64,000 nucleotides of DNA from Prochlorococcus sp. AG-436-C14 (GTDB taxonomy: Bacteria > Cyanobacteriota > Cyanobacteriia > PCC-6307 > Cyanobiaceae). A model generated the notes under the pieces. It was not told the DNA's origin and did no database searches. It worked only from the letters and a program-made list of their open reading frames with translations. The stretch is from contig QCPD01000005.1 in NCBI GenBank assembly GCA_003209755.1, positions 1-64,000 of the forward strand. The letters are read 5' to 3'. Shown here piece by piece: positions 29,568-38,298 of the stretch (its first letter is position 1; every line of letters starts with the position of its first letter). The position numbers were made by a program, and so were the translations under genes.

Positions 29568-30212
29568 ATGCCAAAGAAACTTGATGATCCATCAACTTTT
29601 ACGATCTTTGATAAGGACATTGATAATGAAACTCAAATTGCTTTGAGCTCATCTTTAGCTTTAGCAGTTGATACCGAAGCCATGGGATTAATTCATGGTA
29701 GAGATAGGCTATGTTTAATACAAATATGTGATGAGTTAGATAATGTTATATGTATTCGCATAGCAAGAAATCAATATTCAGCACCCAATTTAAAAGCTAT
29801 TCTTGAAGAAAAAACAATCGAGAAAGTCTTTCATTTTGCAAGGTTTGATGTGGCAGCATTAGCAAGTAATCTTAATATTCAAGTTAATCCGATTTTTTGT
29901 ACAAAAATCGCAAGTAAAATAGGCAGAACTTATAGTCCAAGGCATGGATTAAAGGAAGTAGTTTTGGAGACTGTTGGAGTTGAATTAGATAAGCAAGCTC
30001 AAAGTAGTGACTGGGGAAAAGTTGGAGATTTAACTCAAAGACAACTTGTTTACGCGGCAAATGATGTTAGATATTTACTAGGAGCCAAACAAAAACTTGA
30101 AGAGATGTTGAAACGTGAAGAGAGATGGGAATTAGCCCAAAAATGTTTCCAATGCGTACCAATTTTTTCCGAACTTGATAGAAGAAGATTTACAAATATT
30201 TTTGACCATTAA
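29568..30212 (+). CDS. RNase D-like 3'-5' exonuclease
   Basis: The 214-aa DEDD-family nuclease shows Exo I AVDTEAMGLIHGRDRLCLIQI (Asp-x-Glu), Exo II FHFARFDVAALASNL, and Exo III QLVYAANDVRYLLGAK (the DEDDy Tyr). It lacks the HRDC domains of full RNase D, so it is the short single-domain form common in cyanobacteria. It probably trims structured RNA 3' ends such as tRNA or 5S rRNA. Start ATG 29568. It is convergent with the unknown 89-aa gene. Confidence 0.9.
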   Translation: MPKKLDDPSTFTIFDKDIDNETQIALSSSLALAVDTEAMGLIHGRDRLCLIQICDELDNVICIRIARNQYSAPNLKAILEEKTIEKVFHFARFDVAALASNLNIQVNPIFCTKIASKIGRTYSPRHGLKEVVLETVGVELDKQAQSSDWGKVGDLTQRQLVYAANDVRYLLGAKQKLEEMLKREERWELAQKCFQCVPIFSELDRRRFTNIFDH

Positions 30213-30233
30213 TTTTTTCAATCTAAAGAAATA

Positions 30234-30503
30234 TTAATCCTCAAGCATAAAATTCTCATCTTCTTTTAGAGCCTTTAATAATTGATCAAATGATGCCGAG
30301 GCAGATAAACTTTGTTTTTTATCGTCATTTAAAGTTTGCTCAAGGATCTTTTGAGCAATTTCTTTTCTCGATTGCAAATCTTTTTTTCCCTCTTTAGCTG
30401 CCGCAACCTCTACTTTTCGTCTTGCGGCTGAAATACTAATACTTAAAGATGATGCTAACTTAGCACAAGTTTTAAGATAATGATGATCTTCAATTAGTGG
30501 CAT
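30234..30503 (-). CDS. small conserved cyanobacterial protein, unknown
   Basis: The 89-aa protein has an N-terminal helical part rich in Ala/Lys (SISAARRKVEVAAAKEGKKD) and a second helix with QLLKALKEDENFMLED at an acidic C-terminus. There is no signal peptide, membrane segment or catalytic motif. The pattern of charged helices would fit a small protein- or nucleic-acid-binding adaptor, but I do not recognise a function. It lies 57 bp after the lipid-A-synthase-like gene on the same strand and convergent with the RNase D-like gene. Confidence 0.7.
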   Translation of the reverse strand: MPLIEDHHYLKTCAKLASSLSISISAARRKVEVAAAKEGKKDLQSRKEIAQKILEQTLNDDKKQSLSASASFDQLLKALKEDENFMLED

Positions 30504-30560
30504 ATGCAGTAACTTAAATAGAAAATCTTCTCAATAAATCTTCTACTAGATTACACCTCA

Positions 30561-31781
30561 CTATAAACCCTGGGACAAGTGAGTCGAAATACTAAGAGCT
30601 ATTGCTTGACTCCCGCCCTCAGGACCCATTCTTCTAGATCCTCTTAATCCAATAATCTCTCTATCAAAATCAGAATTTAGTAAAAACCCAACTTGTTTTG
30701 CGAGAGTTTCATAACCATTAGAAATTGCTACCGCACCTCCTAATAAACGACTTTGACGCTTAGCAAAATTGAAATTAAATTGAGGTCCTTTACCTGGCAA
30801 GGACACACATGGGATACCTAAACCTACTAATTGCTCTGTAGCTGTACCTGCATTTGCTACACCTACTTCTCCCCACTTTGCCCAAGATGAAAATTGATTA
30901 AAGCCAATCAATATAAGTAAAGAGTTTTTTTTCCATATTTCTGAAATTCCTATTTCACAAATTGATTGATAAGTAGATTTAAAACCTAACTCAGCCAATA
31001 TCAATTCTATTTTTTTTCTCATTGAAGAGGAACTTAAAGGCACAAACACTGCAATGGAAGATGAAATTTGAATAAGCTGAATTGCAATTAAAAGTTTTTT
31101 AAAATTCTGATAAGCCTCAGGCAAGCGACTTCCACATAACAAAATCAAACGTCTATATTTTTCAAAACCATTAGGACATTCTGTCTTAGCCATACCATCC
31201 ATCATTGGATTTCCAGGAGACAGTGCCTTTACTCCATGCTTTCTCAAACCTCTAGCAGTAATTTTGTCCCTTACTGCAACCATCTTGCAACGACTAGATC
31301 TCATTAACCAATATTCCCATGGATCCCACTCAGTGCCTTTCAATCGATGGTAAACATCACTCAAAGAGGATCTTGGGCCACTCGCCCAAGTGTAATCACT
31401 TTTAGGAGTGCCAATAAAAAAATAATTTGCCCCACTAGCCCAAGCGAGAAGAAGAGGTAATAAATCTCCAACTGCAACGATTATTCTTCCTGCTCTGGCT
31501 GATCTTTTAATCAAAGTCCATTGCCTCCAGAGACTTCCTAATAATCCAGCTTTTAAATCTAAAACCAATCCACTAAAACTCTGATTACTAAATCCACCGC
31601 TTGGCAAAAAAGTTGAGGGACCAATCTTGGCAAGCCAGCCATCTTTTAAAAGCTTAGTAAACGCTTTCCCATCTCCAACCATCGGAAGAACTTCATGAGA
31701 AATATCTGGATTAATTTCATGGAGAGCTTCTATCACTCTGCAAGCAATCGTATCTTCTCCATGTCCATTACAAAGAAACAA
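30561..31781 (-). CDS. lipid-A-disaccharide-synthase-related glycosyltransferase
   Basis: About 406 aa from TTG 31781. LFLCNGHGEDTIACRVIEAL at the N-terminus and GVANAGTATEQLVGLGIPCV near the C-terminus mark the LpxB-related family common in cyanobacteria. The overall GT-B layout fits, but the lipid substrate is unknown. The open frame extends to 31985, but that extension is antisense to tRNA-Cys (31839-31909) and reads tRNA-derived sequence, so it is not protein. No ATG or GTG lies between the tRNA and the first conserved strand; TTG 31781 or an ATC/ATT a few codons upstream remain possible. Confidence 0.75.
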   Translation of the reverse strand: MFLCNGHGEDTIACRVIEALHEINPDISHEVLPMVGDGKAFTKLLKDGWLAKIGPSTFLPSGGFSNQSFSGLVLDLKAGLLGSLWRQWTLIKRSARAGRIIVAVGDLLPLLLAWASGANYFFIGTPKSDYTWASGPRSSLSDVYHRLKGTEWDPWEYWLMRSSRCKMVAVRDKITARGLRKHGVKALSPGNPMMDGMAKTECPNGFEKYRRLILLCGSRLPEAYQNFKKLLIAIQLIQISSSIAVFVPLSSSSMRKKIELILAELGFKSTYQSICEIGISEIWKKNSLLILIGFNQFSSWAKWGEVGVANAGTATEQLVGLGIPCVSLPGKGPQFNFNFAKRQSRLLGGAVAISNGYETLAKQVGFLLNSDFDREIIGLRGSRRMGPEGGSQAIALSISTHLSQGL

Positions 31782-31838
31782 AAGATTTTGTTCAGTTTGA
31801 CTGATACGATTTGAATTGGAAATGAAAATTCCATTTCC

Positions 31839-31909
31839 GGCGGCATGGCCAAGTGGTAAGGCAGAGGATTGCAAATCCTTTATCCCCAGTTCGAATCTGG
31901 GTGCCGCCT
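31839..31909 (+). tRNA. trnC: tRNA-Cys (anticodon GCA)
   Basis: A 71-nt cloverleaf: acceptor GGCGGCA/TGCCGCC with discriminator T, D-arm GGCCAAGTGGTAAGGC, anticodon loop TTGCAAA (GCA), and T-arm CCAGTTCGAATCTGG. CCA is not encoded. It is antisense to the extended frame of the neighbouring glycosyltransferase gene, and a 690-bp noncoding stretch follows. Confidence 0.96.
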
Positions 31910-32599
31910 TTATTAATTTGCGCTTGAATTTCTTAAGAACCTTTGCTAGCACTATGCTCCAAGTGTAGCGAGTAGCAAGTTTCAAAGAAAATGATCGATA
32001 GGGTAACGGAAGGGTAGTCGGATTTTCATCTGACTAACTCTAATTATCACTTAGTTCCCCTACTAAAGCATCTTTTTAAGGAACCATTCCAGAATAGAGC
32101 TCCATAATGCTCTACTCAATTAAATTGGTTTATCCGATTACCAGATCGTAAATCTAATTCATTATTTTTATTGACCATAAAGGTTTGTCTAGCAAAACCG
32201 CTGAAAAGTCGTTAACTGTTTTAAGCAATATATCCCAGTCCTCTTGTCAAAAAGGAGAAACTTATCCTGTTTACTTTTTGATCATTGGGAAAAATGAAAA
32301 CTGATTAAGAATCAAGTCCTCAGAAGCAAGTTTCAAAAAGATTTAGAAATTATAAAATTGATTTGGTAGTAGATCAGAAAATTGATCATATGTCCCTTCT
32401 TACAGTTAGCTCTAAAAGAACCAGTAGTGAAAAACTTGTAGGTAATCAACATGAAAAATATTGACATCTTATTTTCACTACTTGATTGACTATTTTATGC
32501 TGGTCTAGTAAAAGTTTTTTTTCATTACAATTAAACAGAATCATTCACATAGATTCATTATTCATGAATTAATATTAATTATATTAAACAGTAAGAACA
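31910..32599. other. 690-bp noncoding region with several inverted repeats
   Basis: This is the longest gap in the window. Four structures are visible: a nested stem at 31943-31978 (TTGCTA/TAGCAA outside CACT/AGTG), a 9-bp stem with TTTC loop at 32015-32036, a 6-bp stem at about 32093-32112 (TAGAGC/GCTCTA), and an 11-bp perfect inverted repeat at 32423-32433/32472-32482. No protein frame or known RNA family was recognised. It follows tRNA-Cys, a frequent insertion site class. It could encode an unknown small RNA or be decayed sequence. Confidence 0.5.
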
Positions 32600-33031
32600 G
32601 TGACTGATCAAATTGAATTTAGTTCTTTTTATAGATTATTAAATTCAATAAAGGAAGGCGAATCCGAACAAATATCTTTATTAGATGAAAAAATTAATGA
32701 ATTCAAAAATGGTAATAATTCAAAAAATTTTCTTGAGGAATTAGGATCTCTTTATCTTTCTATTGGTGTAACAGAATTATATAATTTTACTAATACAAAA
32801 GATCTCCATGCGATTGGTCTTATAGATAAAGAAGGATGGGAAACTTTATCGTCTGAAAATCAACAAGAATTACCAGTATTCCTAGCAAATAAGATGATTG
32901 AGTACATAAAAGAGAATAAAAAAGTAAAGGAAATGTCTAATAAGTGGAATATTAAAGAAGGAGAAATTAGAAAACATATAACCAAAATGGCAAGATATAT
33001 AACTGAGGGGATTATTGATGTAATTGAATGA
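32600..33031 (+). CDS. unrecognised 143-aa protein
   Basis: It starts with GTG and is very AT-rich. The product is soluble, charged and probably mostly helical: an acidic N-terminal half (EGESEQISLLDEKINEF), a middle with LYLSIGVTELYNF, and a Lys-rich C-terminal part with EMSNKWNIKEGEIRKHITKM that could be a small helix-turn-helix. I do not recognise a family. It follows the noncoding stretch after tRNA-Cys and may be accessory. Coding status is supported only by length and composition. Confidence 0.5.
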   Translation: MTDQIEFSSFYRLLNSIKEGESEQISLLDEKINEFKNGNNSKNFLEELGSLYLSIGVTELYNFTNTKDLHAIGLIDKEGWETLSSENQQELPVFLANKMIEYIKENKKVKEMSNKWNIKEGEIRKHITKMARYITEGIIDVIE

Positions 33032-33097
33032 AATAAAAGCCAGATCTATCATTTATATTAATAATATATTTTTATATCTAACCAAGTAAATGATTAA

Positions 33098-33277
33098 TCA
33101 ATAATCATTATCTGCCACACAAAAGCCTAGACATCTCATTCCGTTACTAGCAGTTCTTCCGCAATATTTACATAGAACTTTTTCTAATTGATCTTTACTT
33201 TCATTGTTTTTTAATTTTTTATCATCACGATGATTTTTTTCAAAAGGAGAATCTTTCAAAATATTTAATTTATTCAT
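33098..33277 (-). CDS. 59-aa Cys-rich small protein
   Basis: The ATG at 33277 opens a 59-aa frame with a charged Lys/Asp/Asn-rich N-terminal half and a C-terminal motif LCKYCGRTASNGMRCLGFCV ending ADNDY. Four cysteines in CxxC...C-x3-C spacing suggest a small zinc-binding knot. It resembles short conserved proteins of marine picocyanobacteria by memory only, without a confirmed family. It is divergent from the aldo/keto reductase and convergent with the unknown 143-aa gene. Confidence 0.65.
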   Translation of the reverse strand: MNKLNILKDSPFEKNHRDDKKLKNNESKDQLEKVLCKYCGRTASNGMRCLGFCVADNDY

Positions 33278-33327
33278 GTAAGATACTGATATTAGTTTTC
33301 TTTATTTGAAATAACATAAATGAAGTC

Positions 33328-34299
33328 ATGAATAAGAAACAAATTGGAATTGGTTTTGGAACTTGGGCATGGGGAAATAAGCTTGTTTGGGGTTATAAAG
33401 CTGAAACAGATGATATTTTACTTAAAAAAACTTTTTTTGAAGCAATAGATGGTGGATTAGATCTTGTGGACAGTGCAGATTCATATGGAACTGGAAGTTT
33501 ATTTGGACAAAGTGAGAAGCTGATTGGTGATTTCCTGGAAGAATTACCCAAAAGAAAGCTCAAAAAAATTACTATTGCGACAAAACTCGCACCCTTTCCA
33601 TGGAGAATTGGTCGCAATGGTCTAAATAAAGCTTTTCAAGAAAGTAATAAGCGGCTGAGAGGAAAAATGAAAAGAGTCCAACTTCATTGGAGTACTTATC
33701 GTTATGCACCTTGGCAAGAAGAGCAATTACTAAATGGCTTAGGAGATTTATATGAAAAAGGTTTAATTAAAGAAATTGGGCTTTCTAACACTGGTCCAAA
33801 AAGACTAAATTTTTTATATCAAAAGCTGAAAGAAAGAGGAATAAAAATCAATAGTATCCAAATGCAACTTTCGTTATTAACCAAACCATCTTTAGAAGAT
33901 AAAGATATCAAAAATATATGTAATGAAAATGACATTGAATATTTAGCTTATAGTCCATTAGGATTGGGAGTCCTCACAATTCCACCTAATAAGAGTCCCA
34001 AGCCTTCAACGTTCTTACGAAAAAAATTATTTCAAAGGATACTTCCAAAAACGATAGAGTTGAGAACATTAATAAGTAATATTGGGAAAAAATACTCAGC
34101 CTCTCAGGCACAAGTTGCATTGAATTGGGTAAGGTCTCATGGAGCCAAACCAATAGTTGGGATTCGTAATCCATTACAAGCAACAGATGCAATTTCTGCA
34201 CTAAATTGGTCTTTAACTAAAAGTGAAAAAGAAAAACTAGATTTTCACAGAAATAAATGTCTGGCATATATGCCTCGAAACCCTTTCACTAGTCCATAA
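33328..34299 (+). CDS. aldo/keto reductase
   Basis: The 323-aa protein has the AKR TIM-barrel pattern: GFGTWAWGNKL, then GLDLVDSADSYGTG (catalytic Asp and Tyr), VQLHWSTYRY (the His position), LIKEIGLSNTG, and IEYLAYSPLGLGVL. The C-terminal PIVGIRNPLQA is the NADPH-binding loop. The substrate is not predictable. It lies next to the Cys-rich small gene and is convergent with the unknown 210-aa gene (7-bp gap). Confidence 0.9.
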   Translation: MNKKQIGIGFGTWAWGNKLVWGYKAETDDILLKKTFFEAIDGGLDLVDSADSYGTGSLFGQSEKLIGDFLEELPKRKLKKITIATKLAPFPWRIGRNGLNKAFQESNKRLRGKMKRVQLHWSTYRYAPWQEEQLLNGLGDLYEKGLIKEIGLSNTGPKRLNFLYQKLKERGIKINSIQMQLSLLTKPSLEDKDIKNICNENDIEYLAYSPLGLGVLTIPPNKSPKPSTFLRKKLFQRILPKTIELRTLISNIGKKYSASQAQVALNWVRSHGAKPIVGIRNPLQATDAISALNWSLTKSEKEKLDFHRNKCLAYMPRNPFTSP

Positions 34300-34306
34300 A
34301 ACAAAC

Positions 34307-34939
34307 TCAATTATCTGGACTGACAATAACTTTCATTGAATCTGAAGAGCTAGGAAGACTAATCACTTTTGCTGGTGGGATAGGCTGTGAATTTGTGTTT
34401 TTTTCCATTATTTCTTTCTCAGGTTCTTCTCCATCTTTGGCACAAGCTTCTAATGCTTCTCTCAACAATGAGTCAAAGGTTGCACCTGGCAATCTATGCC
34501 TTGCTACCTCAAGGAATGTTAGTGGTAAAGACTCTGATGCCGCATCTTTTAATGCAGGATTATTTTTTCTATGTTCCTGTTCGTCTTGAATGGCTCGAAT
34601 AAATCTGAGAGTGACCTCATGCTTAGTGGAGGCTTTAATCAAAGTATCATTATCTTTTTGCCCATGAGTTGCTTCTCTTTCTAGATCATTAATTCTACTC
34701 TCCAAACTAGTAAGCACTTCATCAGCTTCTTTCCCAATGTGAGATAGTTGCCCATCAGACAAGTTAGGTAAATCAGCTACATAAACTTTTCCATGATCTC
34801 TAAGGGTTAAAAAAGTTGGTCTTGGGCCACTATTTTGTCGCATACCCGAATCTGCTTGTCCTCCTAGAGGCTTTCTAGGAGGTGTTGGACCTGCAGAACT
34901 TCTCCTACGCGTCAAACGCTGTTGATTTTCAAAAGGCAT
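34307..34939 (-). CDS. conserved cyanobacterial protein, unknown
   Basis: The 210-aa protein has a disordered, basic N-terminus (QRLTRRRSSAGPTPPRKPLG), a short folded part with FLTLRDHGKVYVADLPNLSD, and an amphipathic helix with ESRINDLEREATHGQKDNDT. A region over LTFLEVARHRLPGATFDSLL and a low-complexity acidic/Pro tail follow. There is no signal peptide or catalytic motif. Its layout suggests a scaffold or nucleic-acid-linked protein, but no function can be given. It is convergent with the aldo/keto reductase. Confidence 0.7.
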   Translation of the reverse strand: MPFENQQRLTRRRSSAGPTPPRKPLGGQADSGMRQNSGPRPTFLTLRDHGKVYVADLPNLSDGQLSHIGKEADEVLTSLESRINDLEREATHGQKDNDTLIKASTKHEVTLRFIRAIQDEQEHRKNNPALKDAASESLPLTFLEVARHRLPGATFDSLLREALEACAKDGEEPEKEIMEKNTNSQPIPPAKVISLPSSSDSMKVIVSPDN

Positions 34940-35102
34940 AGAGCTAATTAAGATCTAACTTCGCATTACCCGAACTAATATCCGGCTTGCGTTTTTTTAC
35001 ATCTTACTGTTTTTTTACCGATATAGAAAATCTTTTTCAACCTTCATCTAATTTGTTCGAAAAACTGTACCGCAGAATTTTATAAAACTAAGCTTAATAA
35101 AC

Positions 35103-36143
35103 TCAACTAGGTATTCCGATAATGTCTACATGCTTTGAATGATTCGGACTTTCGATAACTTGGCCTATATTCCAAGCTTCAAAATCATTTTTGGTACATA
35201 TTTCTAAAGCAGAATTGACTGCATTTTTTGGGACAATTAGACAAAAACCTATCCCCATATTGAAGGTATTCCAAAGATCGATTTCAGGAATATCTCCTGC
35301 GTTTTGTAACCAATTAAAGATTTCAGATATTTTCCAGCATGTTATATCTATATGTGGCAACAATCCAGACGGGAAGATTCTAGGGAGATTCTCTGGCAAA
35401 CCTCCACCTGTTATGTGAGTCATTCCATGAATTGGTAAATTTTCTCTCAACAATTTGTCAACAAGTTGAACATAAATTGCGGTTGGTTCTAGCAAAGATT
35501 GAATCAAGTTCCTCTGGTTTTTACCATAAAGAGTATTTTCGTCCACATTCGCCTTGGCAAGTACTTTACGAACAAGACTAAAACCATTGCTATGCACACC
35601 ATTACTTTTTATACCAATAATCTGATCTTCAGAATTAATTTGAGTGCCATCTATTAACTGATCATATTCAACAATACCAACACAAAAGCCTGCCAGGTCA
35701 TATCTTCCATTGGGATAAAAACCTGGCATTTCAGCAGTTTCACCTCCCACAAGAGAACAATCAGATTGACTACATCCTTCAGCAATTCCCTCTATCACTT
35801 CAGCCAAAGAATCGGGAGTCAAGTTTCCGCTTGCGATGTAATCGAGAAAAAACAAGGGTCGCGCACCATTAGTTATTACATCATTTACGCACATTGCAAC
35901 TAGATCAATTCCAACTCCAAAATGGCAGCCATATTGCTGAGCTAATTCTAATTTTGTACCAACTCCATCAGTACCAGATACCAATACTGGACTTTCATAG
36001 CCTTTTGGAATTTTGATACACCCTCCAAAGCCACCTAACCCTCCAATCACTTCACTTTTATGAGTTTTTTCAACGCATGATTTAATTCTGTCCACAAAGG
36101 CTCTTCCAGCAGTAACATCAACTCCGGCAGTTTTGTAATCCAT
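35103..36143 (-). CDS. purM: phosphoribosylformylglycinamidine cyclo-ligase
   Basis: A 346-aa Pur[68 protein letters not shown] and the ATP-binding [19 protein letters not shown]. It closes the imidazole ring to AIR in purine synthesis. Start ATG 36143. It stands alone on the minus strand, divergent from panC-cmk with about 108 bp between. No PRPP-responsive operator could be seen. Confidence 0.97.
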   Translation of the reverse strand: MDYKTAGVDVTAGRAFVDRIKSCVEKTHKSEVIGGLGGFGGCIKIPKGYESPVLVSGTDGVGTKLELAQQYGCHFGVGIDLVAMCVNDVITNGARPLFFLDYIASGNLTPDSLAEVIEGIAEGCSQSDCSLVGGETAEMPGFYPNGRYDLAGFCVGIVEYDQLIDGTQINSEDQIIGIKSNGVHSNGFSLVRKVLAKANVDENTLYGKNQRNLIQSLLEPTAIYVQLVDKLLRENLPIHGMTHITGGGLPENLPRIFPSGLLPHIDITCWKISEIFNWLQNAGDIPEIDLWNTFNMGIGFCLIVPKNAVNSALEICTKNDFEAWNIGQVIESPNHSKHVDIIGIPS

Positions 36144-36251
36144 CAGTAAAAAGCTTTCTTTTTCAAAAAAGACCTACCCTCATATGAAATCCATATGTGA
36201 TAGGTATGCAATCAACCTATTTCATTTCAATCATAAGTTGATGAAATTAAT

Positions 36252-37817
36252 TTGTTTAACAACATAGTGGGACAGAAAATCATCAAAACTAATGCTGAAT
36301 TAACAGATTGGCTTAGTGAACTAAATTCATCAATAATTTTCATCCCTACTATGGGAGGACTTCATGCTGGTCACCAATATTTAATTGAGAAAGCAACGGA
36401 ACGGAAAACAAAAACAAACCAAATTATTCTTGTAAGTATTTTTGTAAATCCATTGCAATTTAGCAAGGATGAAGACTTCAAAAAATATCCCAGAGATATA
36501 AATAGAGATGCTGAATTAGCTTTTAAAGTAGGAGCAGATGTAATTTGGGCTCCAGATTATTTTGAAGTTTTTCCTGGAGGAGAAAATTCACATTTTAAAA
36601 TCCAAGTTCCTGAAACATTGCACAAAAAACTATGTGGTGAAGAGAGATCAGGGCATTTTGATGGGGTTGCGACAGTTATTATTCGTCTTATCAGAATTAT
36701 CAGACCAGAGAAACTTATTCTAGGAGAAAAAGATTGGCAACAATTAATTATTATTAGAAGGCTATTTCAAGATTTATCTATACCTGTAAATATTGAGTCC
36801 TACTCCACACAAAGGGATGAAAATGGATTTGCTTATAGTTCGAGGAATTCTTATCTGAGCGATTCTGAAAGAGTCAATGCTCTGGCATTACCTAATGCAA
36901 TTAAAGAGGCAAAAAGAGAATTTGAAAAAAAGAAAATAATAAATCTCAAAAAAATAGCTTCAATACTTAAAGAAAATAATTTAAAAATAGAGTATCTAAA
37001 AATCGTAGACCCATTTTCATTAAAAGAAAAAGATAACATAAATGGACTATGCCTTTTGGCAGTAGCAGTAAAATGTGGGTCTACAAGGCTAATTGATCAC
37101 ACTTTTCTTATGCATCGAAAACCAATTATTGCAATTGATGGTCCAGCTGGTGCCGGTAAAAGCACGGTAACTAAAGCATTTGCCAAAAGACTTGGTTTTA
37201 TATATTTAGATACTGGCGCTATGTATCGAGCGGTGACTTGGTTAATAATAAATAATTCCATTGATCCAAGTGATCAAGTGGAAATCAAAAATATATTGAA
37301 AGATTCAAAATTAGAATTTAAAAATGCAAGAGGTGTTGAGCAAAAGATATTCATTAATAATATTGACGTAACTGAAAAGATACGTTCCCCAGAAGTGACT
37401 TCAATGGTTTCTGAAATTGCCAAACAAAAATTTGTAAGGGAATTATTGACTCTAAAACAACAAGTAATTGGAAATGATGGTGGCTTAGTTGCAGAAGGAA
37501 GAGACATAGGCACAGCTGTATTTCCAGATGCAAATGTAAAAATTTTTCTTACTGCCTCTCCAACAGAAAGAGCAAAAAGAAGAGCTATTGACTTAAATAA
37601 AAGAGGTTATGAATTCTCAAGCATTGAAGATCTTGAACAAGAAATTACAGAAAGAGATAAAAAAGATAGTGAAAGAAAAATCGCTCCTTTAAAAAAAGCT
37701 CAAGATGCAATAGAGCTAGTAACAGATGGGATGAATATTGAAGATGTTTTAAAAGAACTGATTTATATTTTTAGATCAAAAATTCCCGAAGAAGTCTGGC
37801 CTACTCCTAATCTATAA
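36252..37817 (+). CDS. panC/cmk: bifunctional pantoate-beta-alanine ligase / cytidylate kinase
   Basis: The 521-aa fusion has a PanC domain over residues 1-280: IIFIPTMGGLHAGHQYLIEK with the ATP-binding HxGH, FVNPLQF, GEKDWQQLIIIRR. The Cmk domain starts near 290 with P-loop IAIDGPAGAGKSTVTKAF, then DTGAMYRAVTW, VAEGRDIGTAVFP and RRAIDLNKRGYEF. One half makes pantothenate and the other phosphorylates CMP/dCMP. The fusion is typical of cyanobacteria. The start is TTG 36252. The 3' end overlaps the convergent phosphatase gene by 11 bp. Confidence 0.95.
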   Translation: MFNNIVGQKIIKTNAELTDWLSELNSSIIFIPTMGGLHAGHQYLIEKATERKTKTNQIILVSIFVNPLQFSKDEDFKKYPRDINRDAELAFKVGADVIWAPDYFEVFPGGENSHFKIQVPETLHKKLCGEERSGHFDGVATVIIRLIRIIRPEKLILGEKDWQQLIIIRRLFQDLSIPVNIESYSTQRDENGFAYSSRNSYLSDSERVNALALPNAIKEAKREFEKKKIINLKKIASILKENNLKIEYLKIVDPFSLKEKDNINGLCLLAVAVKCGSTRLIDHTFLMHRKPIIAIDGPAGAGKSTVTKAFAKRLGFIYLDTGAMYRAVTWLIINNSIDPSDQVEIKNILKDSKLEFKNARGVEQKIFINNIDVTEKIRSPEVTSMVSEIAKQKFVRELLTLKQQVIGNDGGLVAEGRDIGTAVFPDANVKIFLTASPTERAKRRAIDLNKRGYEFSSIEDLEQEITERDKKDSERKIAPLKKAQDAIELVTDGMNIEDVLKELIYIFRSKIPEEVWPTPNL

Positions 37818-38289
37818 GACTATCTATTAATCCATCTATAGCATCATCAAGTAAATCTAAAACTTTATCAAAGCCATTTTGTCCTCCATAATAAGGATCA
37901 GGAACTTCATCTAATTGAGAGTCTTTTGAATAAGTGAGAATAAGTTTAATTTTAGAATTTACAGGATTCATAGAATCTTTAATTAATGATTTAACAGCAT
38001 CAAGATTATCTTGATCCATAACAAGGATATGATCAAATTCATATAAATCATTTTCTTCGATTTTTCTTGATCTACTTGTCAGTTCTATACCTCTTGATAA
38101 TGCTGTTTCACGCATACGTGGATCAGCAAGATTTCCAACATGCCAACCACCAGTTCCTGCAGAATCAACGACAAAAAGGTTTTCCAAATCTCTATCTTTA
38201 ATCTTTTGCTTAAAGACGCCTTCGGCTGCAGGAGATCGGCAAATGTTTCCTAAACAAACAAAGAGGATTTTTTTTACCATAATCTTCAA
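37807..38289 (-). CDS. low-molecular-weight protein-tyrosine phosphatase
   Basis: The 160-aa protein begins with the active-site loop ILFVCLGNICRSPAAEGVF (C-x5-R-S) and ends with the acid loop DEVPDPYYGG (general acid Asp). Other marks are VDSAGTGGWHVGN and ILVMDQDNLDAV. It dephosphorylates tyrosine-phosphorylated proteins; in bacteria it often acts with exopolysaccharide kinases, though none lies nearby. It follows pebB by 9 bp on the same strand, so it may be transcribed with the bilin genes. Confidence 0.93.
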   Translation of the reverse strand: MKIMVKKILFVCLGNICRSPAAEGVFKQKIKDRDLENLFVVDSAGTGGWHVGNLADPRMRETALSRGIELTSRSRKIEENDLYEFDHILVMDQDNLDAVKSLIKDSMNPVNSKIKLILTYSKDSQLDEVPDPYYGGQNGFDKVLDLLDDAIDGLIDSLID

Positions 38290-38298
38290 ATCTAAACT

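Noticed and set aside
31782..31985. N-terminal extension of the glycosyltransferase
   Set aside because: It is translated from the complement of tRNA-Cys and is not protein-like.
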